Below, in pieces: positions 56,583 through 64,000 of a stretch of 64,000 bases of DNA. Location of the stretch: NCBI GenBank assembly GCA_039621445.1, contig CP154954.1, forward strand, positions 16,386,140 through 16,450,139, in the 5' to 3' direction. This stretch comes from Euglena gracilis. Taxonomy: Eukaryota > Euglenida > Euglenophyceae > Euglenales. The notes under the pieces are model-generated. The model made no database searches, was not told where the DNA came from, and saw only the letters and a list, made by a program, of their open reading frames with translations. The first letter of the stretch is position 1, and each line of letters starts with the position of its first letter. The position numbers were made by a program, and so were the translations under genes.

Positions 56583-57239
56583 CAGTGGCACAGTCCAGGT
56601 GGCCGAAATTCTGCCCGGTGCGAAGCGCTGTGCCGATGCCCGGATGGTGGTGGCAGACCACCTTGGTTCTGGGCGCGCATGCTCTGCAGGTGGGCTAGTC
56701 AAGTCACGGCCCCTTGGGCACCCACCTGGAGAGCAACTCCGCAGTTACATGGCCCTCGGGTGTGCCCCCACACCCGAGGTACGGCCCGCGTCCGAACTTC
56801 CGTTGCCTCGGATTGGGGGCTTGTGGTGCAACCCCATCTCCTTGGCATAAAGGTGGTCACCCCTCTGGGATACTCTGGTCCCCGGCCAGCACCGACGGGG
56901 TCCTGGCTACCCCTCAGCCCGCCTCTTTCACCCAGAGATGGGCCAGACTTCCTGGAGCGACCCGCATAGAGTCGCCGTGGGGAGCCCTAGCCCGCGTCTC
57001 ACCAGGAGGGTATAAGGGGCTTCACCCACGTGACTCTCTCCCCGGTGCCGAATTGCACTTGGGGCTGCGCGGGAGGACCTTTCGCTCGAGTCCTCGCAGG
57101 CCGAGAGCATCACCTCGGTTGCTGCGTGGGGGACCTCGTTCATATGTTTAAACCACCTGAGCTGGCGGGAGCCCATATTGTATCCTCGCCGTGGGCGGTT
57201 GCATGGTTGCATGGGCGGTTGCAGTTGCGCGCGCTCTCT

Positions 57240-57455
57240 CTCTCTCTTCTGAAGCGGTGTTGCTGGGGGAACTCCTTGGGGGGAACTCCTTGCCGACCCG
57301 AGTGTGCGTCCTTGTGGGGAAAATGTGTTGTAAGTTGGTGTGGGTGCGTGTGTTGTCAGTCTGTGTTGCGGTTTCGCCCCAGGCTGGCAGTTGGGGCATT
57401 GTCAGGGGTGACGACTCTGCCAACCCTTGTCCCCGACCGCTCTTGTCTGTGTGGC
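57240..57455 (+). repeat. ~210-bp direct repeat, copy 1 (partner 61,238-61,453)
   Basis: From '(CT)n ctgaa-cggtgttgctgggg' to 'gctcttgtctgtgtggc' the two copies are ~90 percent identical by eye. They flank the ORF1-like remnant. The homology of copy 1 stops exactly at 57,455, where fragment D begins. Confidence 0.85.
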
Positions 57456-57786
57456 ATTAATTTTTGAAAATTTATTTTTGATGCGCTCAATTGCGCCCAC
57501 AAAATGCATTCTGCGTGTTCAGGGAGGGAGGGTGTGACCCCCCCATCCTCAAAAACGTTCGTAGTCTCAAACTTACGAAGCCACAAACATTCAGTACCTT
57601 CCCATCTACTTTTAGAACACAAAGAATTCCCAAAAGAAATGTGGGGTATGTGCAGGTGTACAAACGCCTGCACTAATGGGCCACTATTTTCACAGGGGAC
57701 TGAAGGAACTCTTTGTCAGACGCAGTACACGTACAAGGCCTACTGCACATGTCACTTAGGATGAATATGGAACAGTTTATACTTTT

Positions 57787-57907
57787 GATGCGCGCAATTG
57801 CGCAAATAAAAAGTATAAATTGTTTCATAAGGTACAACCGTATTGACAGCATCACCACACACGTGCACATGTTTTTTTTTACTTTTGATGCGCGCAAATG
57901 CGCAAAT
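57787..57907. promoter_or_regulatory. Two B-type palindromes in fragment D
   Basis: GATGCGCGCAATTGCGCAAA (57,787) and GATGCGCGCAAATGCGCAAA (57,888) in the same orientation. A weaker copy, GATGCGCTCAATTGCGCCCA, is at 57,480. Confidence 0.75.
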
Positions 57908-57989
57908 GCTAAGTAACACTTCCGTGTTCCTGAGATATGAATGTTAGCATGACAACGGTGATACTGAATAGCCCCCCAAATTGACTGAG

Positions 57990-58345
57990 CAACCGCGAGT
58001 CTGGCTGCTGCCTCCCCAGGAGCCCTCTCCTGGCGTGGACGGCGGCGACCCAGCACGCTGTCCCAGTGGACCTGGCAGAGATCCAACTCCGCCTGCGACC
58101 GGCGACTGCTGCCAGCCTGCGCGTCGTAGCACAGCTGGTCCAGCTCCGTCGCAGCGTCGGCGGAGGGTACCTGGTGCTTCAGGAGCGTCCGCAGCGCGTA
58201 CTGTAGGACATCCTTCAGCGCCGTCTCGCCCTTCGGTCCAGCGTCGGGCGCCAGCAGGGATGGCGAACGCACCCAGCCGTTTGGCCACCGCAGGACCACC
58301 GACTGGTCCTCGGACTCCTCCCCCTCGTCCGCGTCGAGGTCCTCG
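57990..58345 (-). pseudogene. Element gene 1, copy D: C-terminal fragment
   Basis: The minus-strand frame contains ETALKDVLQYALRTLLKHQ, then DAATELDQL and LGRRRPRQERA. These align with EQLLPVLRHSLQTLVRGQ, DVEEWLRTN and LARRRTRAAT at the end of copy C. No N-terminal half (DNF region) is nearby, so this is a fragment. Its presence with B-type palindromes shows that full B-type elements elsewhere probably have the C-terminal half that element B lacks. Confidence 0.6.
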
Positions 58346-58369
58346 GGCTGCCGTCTCTCCGTGCGCAGC

Positions 58370-58480
58370 GCAGGACGGAAAAATGGCTCCACTACCTGTG
58401 GGGCACCCTCCGGGAAAGCACCCTTTGGGGAGGGCTAGTCAGGCCCTTTCGGTGTGGAGAGTGGCAAAAAATATCTCTCT
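58370..58480 (+). repeat. Dispersed segment 'GGACGGAAAAATGG...GGCCCTTTCGGTGTGG', copy 1 (partner 61,541-61,640)
   Basis: Both copies encode a similar short peptide (DGKMVHYLRGTLRDS at 61.5 kb), with changes that break it in this copy. They lie downstream of the two ~210-bp direct repeats, so the whole duplicated unit is longer and was interrupted here by fragment D. Confidence 0.7.
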
Positions 58481-58507
58481 CTCACACACTCTCTCTCTCT
58501 CTGAAAC

Positions 58508-58530
58508 AGTTGCTGGGTGAACTCCTTGGG
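58508..58530 (+). repeat. GTTGCTGGGNGAACTCCTTG motif next to (CT)n
   Basis: The same motif follows a (CT)n tract at 57,262 and 61,251. At 58,508 it lies between two CT tracts. A fixed motif beside each tract suggests that all derive from one element end or untranslated region. Confidence 0.6.
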
Positions 58531-58531
58531 G

Positions 58532-58533
<2 letters not shown>

Positions 58534-58618
<85 letters not shown>
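58534..58618. repeat. (CT)n microsatellite, ~42 units
   Basis: Pure CT run ending TTCC. On the minus strand it extends the ORF1-like frame as an artificial RERE tract. Confidence 0.98.
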
Positions 58619-58621
<3 letters not shown>

Positions 58622-58624
58622 GAT

Positions 58625-61050
58625 TGGTGTGGATGGGAAGTGTGTGGTGCAGGTGTGTCGGAGGTGGAGGGGGCTGCTTTGTTTTCATTCCAGGAGGTGC
58701 TCTGGGTGGTGACGGCAGGGCGTCCCCCGCCTGGCCTCCGACACAGCGAAACCGGGGGTGCCGGCTCACTACGCTGCGTCATCACTGGCCCACCACCACG
58801 GCCCCCGGTGTCCTCCTGGAAGGAAAGCTGCCGCTGCTGCTGGCGCTGCTGCTGCTGCTGCTGTCGCTGTTGCTGCTGCTGCTCCTGCTGCTGCCTGCGG
58901 GAGTTGGTTTGGGTCGTTTTGTCGGGTTTGCGGCTTTGCCGGTCCCTTGGGGGGTAGGAGGCTCCTCCCGTGGTTGTTGAACCCTCCCCCCTCCCGCTGG
59001 GGCTGGGTTGCTGCTGCTGCTGCCTTCGGCTGCGGCGGCTTTGGAGCACATCCCATTGGTTGGGGTGTGCGGGGATCGGAGGGGGGCCTGCCCGGTTTGC
59101 CCCATTCTCTCCCCTGGTGCTCCTTTGGTTGGCTGGGGGCACCGACTCCCCCCGACAGTGGCGTTCTTCAAAATTTTCCTTCATTTGTTGGACTTCTCGG
59201 GTCAGTGCAGCGATGGTCTCTGCCATTCGCTTCAGCTGCTTATGCACGGCTGCCCCTCGCCTGCCGTACACAGGGGTCCACTCGGCACCCTCTTCCTCTC
59301 TTAAGCCTTGGGTGCCCTGCACACTCTCAGGGCGGGAGGGTCTGAAAAATCTCATGGCGGCGGGGTTTTCTGTCTCCCCAGGGCGGTGCCCACGGGTCGC
59401 TTCCCTATTGGGTCACCAAGGGGCTTGGGGCCGGGGCAAATCCCGCTTTGCGAACTCCCCTGCGGAACGGGTTGGCGGGGCACAGGCACCACGCTGCCTG
59501 CCGCCCGCCTGGACATTGTGCTGTCTCGCTCCGGGAGCGTGGGGCCCGGAGTGGTTGTTAGATGGCTGCCCTGGGGGTTTGCCTTCCGGGTGGTGGTGTC
59601 GAGGACCAGGGTGGTCGGCCTCCCCGATCCTGGCGCCTTCGTGCCAGTCGTGCAACAGGTGTTCCTGGGCAGTGCTGCTGGCCATGTGGCTGGCTGCTGC
59701 TTCGTCTAGCCATTGCTGGATGGCCTCCCTCCGTTGTGGCCCACAGCAGGCCCAGACTTGGCTTTGCAGCTCGTGGTCCCAAGAAAAGAATATTGCCTTC
59801 CCTCGGCCTGGGTGCCTGCACCTCATTGCTGACTTCCATTCCTCGTACTTCTCCCTCCACTCTTTCGGCCACTCGCTCAAAATGGTGTACTTGCGCTTCT
59901 TGGAGGGGGCTTGTGAGGACGAGTCATCCTCTTCTTGTTCTTCTTCTTCGGCGAGGAATGCTTGTGGTGGGGGGGCAGGCAGCATGAGACGATTGGCAGC
60001 CTCGATGGCTGGGATGGCTGGGGCCTCGATGAGGCCTGTGGGTGCCGGGCCGTTGATGAGTGCATTGACTTGCACGTTTTGCACCAGGGCCGGGGGTTGT
60101 CCCTGTTGGTGGCTGGGGAGGTAGATGGGAATTGGGACCCGCACCTCGACTGGCACCGGCACCCGAACCTCCACGGGCACCTGCACTGGAACCTGCACGA
60201 GGCGCTCCACGATGCGATCCACGAAGACCGGCTCCCGGACCGGAACAGGTACCTGCCTCTCCACGATCACCGGTCGATCCACCAGGACCACCCGTTCCTG
60301 GTAGACCTCGCGGATGGCTGGCACCGGTGGAGCTGTTGTGGAGGTCTGGTCTGCCTCAGCATGGTGCTGGGAGGATGCACCATCGTGGATGGCCGGGGAG
60401 TCTTCCACTGGCGGTGGTGGGGGTGGGAGAGGCTTCAGGACAGGGGTGGGGATTGAAAGATCTAGAAAAGCCGGCTATCGACAGGCCAGCCTGGGCGGGG
60501 AAGCCGGGAGAGACACTGAGGCGTCCCCCAGTGTGGAGTCAGGCTGGCCTCGGTCCCTTCCCACCTCCCACAAGAGGGCTCGGTCACCGTCACCCCCCTG
60601 GACGTCTCCAGCATGCAGGTTGGCGGATGTACCAGGCGGTATCGGGACCGCGGCTGACATCGCCGGTTGGGGAGAGGAGGATTGTATTGGAGGCGGGGAC
60701 ATTCCCGGAGGGGCTGCAGCAGAAACAGCAGCCTGGCCGACAGCCTCAACGCCCCGAGGGGGAGCCCCCGGGGTGGAAGCAGGCCGGTGTTCGTTGGGCA
60801 AATGTGCGGCCCCCCTGGGTGGATGTGCTCGCGCAGAACCCTCTCCTTTGCCTTGCCCTGGAGCCTCTGGTGGTGGGTGGATGTGTGCGTGCTTGGGCAC
60901 CCGCTGCTTTCCGTGTCGCACGTGGGCCGCGTGGTCGACCTCCATCACGTCAGAGTCTGACCCCGCTCTCGGTGAAGCTGGGGGAGTCATTTCCGCCAGG
61001 AGGTCGTCAATGCCTTCTGTGGGCGCGGGTGCGGCGGGATGTCCAAACAC
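58625..61050 (-). pseudogene. LINE-like ORF1 remnant (alveolate type), frame-broken
   Basis: Minus-strand frames follow in order: 61,050-60,475 (proline/alanine-rich), 60,408-59,413 and 59,355-58,625. The middle one has a Val/Pro-rich stretch of short P-V-x-V repeats, EWPKEWREKYEEW, a charged segment and GARIGEADHPGP. The last has QLKRMAETIAALTREVQQM, a likely coiled coil, then a Gln-rich tract. The RIGEA-HPGP motif resembles the RIGEASNPGP-type motif that I associate with non-LTR retrotransposon polyproteins of dinoflagellates, usually upstream of the endonuclease and reverse transcriptase. Neither of those domains is found here, so this is a 5' remnant or a non-autonomous derivative. Frame breaks near 60,440 and 59,400 make it inactive. 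Confidence 0.5.
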
Positions 61051-61156
61051 AGCGAGTAAATCCTCCGTTGAGGGAGCATGTGCTTGGTCCAGCGGTATGG
61101 CGGTGGCCCACGGGGCAGGCGGCGCGCGGTTTGGGCCGGTGAGAAGCCACCTCCAG

Positions 61157-61157
<1 letters not shown>

Positions 61158-61241
<84 letters not shown>
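61158..61241. repeat. (CT)n microsatellite, ~41 units
   Basis: Pure CT run followed by 'tctgaatcggtgttgctggg', the start of the 61,238-61,453 repeat. Confidence 0.98.
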
Positions 61242-61244
<3 letters not shown>

Positions 61245-61453
61245 GAATCGGTGTTGCTGGGGGAACTCCTTGGGGGGAACTCCTTGCCGACCCGAGAGTG
61301 TGTGCTTGTGGGGGAAGTGTGTTGTCAGTCGGTGTGGGCGCGTGTGTTGTCAGTCTGTGTTGCGGTTTCGCCCCAGGCTGGCAGGTGGGGCATCGTCAGG
61401 GGTGACGACCCTGCCAACCCTCGTCCCCGACCGCTCTTGTCTGTGTGGCGCAG
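61238..61453 (+). repeat. ~210-bp direct repeat, copy 2 (partner 57,240-57,455)
   Basis: This copy is uninterrupted and continues into 'gcagaccgttacaaacgagc' and the GGACGGAAAAATGG segment. It therefore shows the arrangement before fragment D entered copy 1. Confidence 0.85.
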
Positions 61454-61540
61454 ACCGTTACAAACGAGCTCTGCGTCACCCTCCCGGGGGTGGGGGAGGG
61501 GGGGGGGCTGAAAAAAACCGGCCCCAAGAACAAGGCAGCG

Positions 61541-61745
61541 CGGGACGGAAAAATGGTCCACTACCTACGGGGCACCCTCCGGGACAGCACCCTTTTGGGA
61601 GGGCGAGACAAGGCCCTTTCGGTGTGGAAAGAGGCAAAAATTGCCGAAAAATACGGACGGCACCCGAAGGCTTGGGGCGTGAGTACCCAAATTAAGCCGC
61701 CGGTCCTGGGGTCGCAGCACCAACCCCTGGGGGAGGGGGTGGCCT
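61541..61745 (+). repeat. Dispersed segment 'GGACGGAAAAATGG', copy 2, with short open frame
   Basis: A short frame (DGKMVHYLRGTLRDS, DKALSVWKEAKIAEKY) is open to TGA at 61,747. The peptide is repeated, broken, at 58,370. It could be a fragment of an element protein, but no domain is identifiable. Confidence 0.5.
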
Positions 61746-61828
61746 GAGCCGCCGGTTGCTCAGCAGAACTGCCGCGGGTTTAGCCCACAAAATGGGGCGC
61801 TGGGGGCGAGGCATGGGGGTACGAAACA

Positions 61829-61829
<1 letters not shown>

Positions 61830-61872
<43 letters not shown>
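61830..61872. repeat. (CT)n microsatellite, ~20 units
   Basis: Pure CT run followed by CACACTCTCTC. Confidence 0.95.
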
Positions 61873-61875
<3 letters not shown>

Positions 61876-61886
61876 TCTCTCTTTGG

Positions 61887-62292
61887 TAAACCCTCCCCCC
61901 AAATAATAACCCCCCCAAATTACCCCCCAAATCCCCCTCGGGCCGAGACTTCGGTGACCCCCGCCCCCCCCCCCTAATTTCGGGCCGACGTCCCGATTTT
62001 GAAAATGTAGGTAAATAAATAACCATCTTTGACAATAAATTACACAAAAAAATTATTCATTACAAAAATATTTTTCTGGATCATCTGGCGTCCAAAAATG
62101 CTAAATTTCATGAGAAAATAAAATAAATGACCAAAAAAGGGGGGGTTGGGTGCTATTTTGGGTCCTATGTGACTTCGAAAAACTTCGAAAATTCTGGGGA
62201 GCTATTACTCCCCCCAAATAATACCCACCCCTCGTGCGGGACTTCGGGCGAAAAAATAATAACCCGGGGGGGGAGATATTATTTGGGGGGGT
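61887..62292. mobile_element. C-rich-TIR foldback/MITE, third member
   Basis: The left end is TAAACCCTCCCCCCAAATAA and the right end the inverse, TTATTTGGGGGGGTTA. 'ccccaaataataaccc' is repeated near both ends, as 'aaatataaaccc' is in the 37.6 kb member. The interior is A/T-rich and non-coding. Confidence 0.6.
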
Positions 62293-62439
62293 TACACCAG
62301 GGTGCGTCCACCTCCCCCATTTCTGGTATGCTGTGACAGACTGCCTGTCATGTGGTCTGGGAGCAGTCCGGGCCACCCAAGTCAGGGGGGGGGGGGAGGC
62401 CTGACCTTGGGGGGATGGCCCTATGGCCTGGGGGCGGTC

Positions 62440-62560
62440 CGGGCCGCTTCGGAGCTGCAGCCACAGGTCAGACTTGCTGGGGAGCTGCTGCATGAGGCTG
62501 AACGGCGCGGCCATACGGCTTGGGGGGGGGGGCACGGAACGCTGGAGAACCCTGGTGGAG
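62440..62560 (+). repeat. Dispersed repeat, third (partial) copy
   Basis: 'ggagctgcagccacaggtcagacttgctggggagctgctgcatgag' (broken up here as read) through 'cgcggccatacggcttgggg' matches 25,800-25,875 and 12,051-12,105. Homology ends after the G run. Confidence 0.7.
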
Positions 62561-62699
62561 GTGGGAAGGGTGGCAGGAAGGCGTAGATTGGATTGAGACG
62601 TCTGGACCTTCGGATGATCAGAGGTTGGGGGCAGATCGCCTCCAACCGGGTGGACTGCATTGCAACACGTTTCAAAAATGTTTAGTATTGTTGAAAATT

Positions 62700-64000
62700 C
62701 AAAATGAAATTTAATGGGGGGACTAAGATATGTTTCCCATTATCGATGCATGCCGCGTTGGTTGCTGAAAGAACAGCCGTCAAACTATATGAATGCAGTT
62801 TTCTTCCATCATGTTAATCCTTTGGTTTTTTTAATTGCGGCCACCAGATCACCGAAATGTTCCTACCTAGACTTCCCCCCCATCCAGGGGGTTTGAGTAT
62901 GTGTCCCGCCAAAAGTTTCACAGCAAAGGAGAGTCTCCAAGGGTGGGGGGCACCCCCCAAGAGGCATGGGGGTGGTGGGTCCTTGAGAGTGGGTGGGCGG
63001 TGGGCGGGGTTGGGCTGCTGGACCAACCGGGCGTTGATAGTGCTGTATTTTCTTCAGAAGTAGCTCTGGATGGGTGTTCGTAAAGACACATAATCACTGG
63101 GGGGGGGGGGCTGTGCTCCCCGTTCCTTGGGCCTCCTGTTGTGGGATTTGTGGTGCGTGGTGTGATGGATGACGTCGCTGATCGTCATTCTTTCGGCCAG
63201 GGCTCCCTCACCTGCTTGGTCCCCCACCAGATGCACAACGCGACGATGAAGCCCACACGCATCGCTTCGTCATGTACCGCATTGCGCGTGCACGACGGAC
63301 GTCAACTTGCCACGAAGAGGCAAGAACGGGCAAGAGGCCTCTGTCTGCACTGGCAACCGTTGGGGGTTCTTGGGTACGCAATCCACAGGACCCCCCAAAG
63401 ATGCGAAATCACAGGTTGGACTAAGATTGGTCATTCTTGGCATCCCTTTGTGGGTCTCTAGAAAATTTTCTGTGACTGAGAACTACATCTGAATGGTGGC
63501 GTCACGTACAGCATTGCCAACCGTTGCCAGACAAGAACAGGCTCAGATGAAATAGTTATGGTTTTCCTTGGTATATGAAGCGGGGTTGAGGGAGGACAGC
63601 GAAGACCCGCTTTGGCTTAGACGGGGGCAGCCACCGCAAACGCAAAGACCCCCTGCTCGTTGGATCGGAAACCAAGCAAGAACCCTTCAAAAATCACTGA
63701 ACCAGGCTTAAAATTCCCTTGAGTGCGATTCTGCGTCGTTTTTTATTTTGGGTCAAAAACCGTGAATTTTCTCTTGCAGAAAAAAAACACAGTTGGTGTC
63801 AGCTCCTACCCCCACCCTCCCCATCTTCCAGGGCGGGGGAGGGTTCAACAAGGCGTTCCCGTACAGCCCTGCCTCCGCGTTTTGGTACAAATTGCCAGTT
63901 TTCCCCCACTCATCGCATCGGAATTGATCCAAAACGAAAGCAAAAGGCATGGCTTTCCACTTTCGAAAGCCACTCAATCGATTTTGGAAAAGGGGGTTGG
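62700..64000. other. No supportable gene
   Basis: Mixed-composition DNA. The frames (up to ~106 codons) have no recognisable features, and no repeat shared with the rest of the window was seen apart from short G/C runs. Confidence 0.45.

Larger units (their letters stand above)
57456..58362 (-). mobile_element. Fragment D of a B-type element inserted in a repeat copy
   Basis: Bounded on the left by the end of the 57,240-57,455 repeat and on the right by return of homology to the same repeat ('gcagcgc-ggacggaaaaatgg', also at 61,533). It contains three B-type palindromes (57,481, 57,787, 57,888) and the minus-strand gene 1 C-terminal exon. Compared with the 61.45 kb copy, ~80 bp of the host repeat are missing at the junction, so insertion came with a deletion or was rearranged later. 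Terminal repeats like those of element B are not present. Confidence 0.6.

Noticed and set aside
58482-58960. Frames rich in SLSLSL and RERERE near the CT tracts
   Set aside because: Direct product of (CT)n; only the minus-strand part before the tract has non-repetitive, ORF1-like sequence.

Overview
The window is eukaryotic nuclear DNA that is almost entirely repeats and mobile elements. I see no conserved single-copy host gene, rRNA, tRNA or CRISPR array. Exons are GC-rich and separated by GT-AG introns, homopolymer C/G and A/T tracts are very common, and long (CT)n and (TATC)n microsatellites occur. An ORF1-like reading frame near 59.6 kb carries the motif RIGEADHPGP, close to the RIGEASNPGP-type motif I associate with LINE polyproteins of dinoflagellates. 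My best guess is therefore an alveolate protist (dinoflagellate or chromerid-like). This is an inference, not a proof.

Layout: 1-6.0 kb is a tandem array of ~2.4 kb satellite-like units. 6.2-6.65 kb is a 415-bp inverted-repeat element. 6.65-11 kb holds no gene I can support. 11.2-13.6 kb is a dead copy (copy A) of an element gene called here gene 1, split by a 1.4 kb Tc1/mariner insertion. 14-33 kb is a patchwork of foldback elements, dispersed repeats, an 8-bp-TSD hAT-like element (23.27-23.85 kb) and a 2.4 kb Mutator-like element with a 10-bp TSD (30.02-32.43 kb).

The most interesting part is 33.9-53.3 kb, where two related, unusually organised mobile elements lie side by side. Element B (33,941-42,587) has 26-bp terminal inverted repeats. 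Element C (about 42.97-53.33 kb) has no recognised termini. Both carry homologues of the same two intron-containing genes in the same order. Gene 1 has a (V)LW-DNF motif and, in C, a LYGIWHAYKH block; it is perhaps a transposase-like protein. Gene 2 begins with a region resembling the ParB/Srx nuclease-like fold (box LxSGQH) and has several matching introns, some with identical phase. Each element is peppered with its own short palindrome: TTTGCGCAWWTGCGCGCA about 16 times in B, GAAGCGGNNNNCCGCTTC 23 times in C. The palindromes sit mainly in introns and spacers, and the two sets do not mix. A ParB-like gene beside many copies of an element-specific palindrome suggests, but does not prove, a parS-like protein-DNA recognition system or a recombination/replication site array. 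A fourth fragment (D, 57.46-58.36 kb, minus strand) carries the gene 1 C-terminus and the B-type palindrome.

53.4-56.5 kb is repeat and AT-rich DNA without supportable genes. 56.5-61.7 kb contains the retroelement-like ORF1 remnant, (CT)n tracts and a duplicated ~210-bp segment flanking it. 61.9-62.3 kb is another C-rich-TIR foldback, and the last 1.3 kb shows nothing I can identify.
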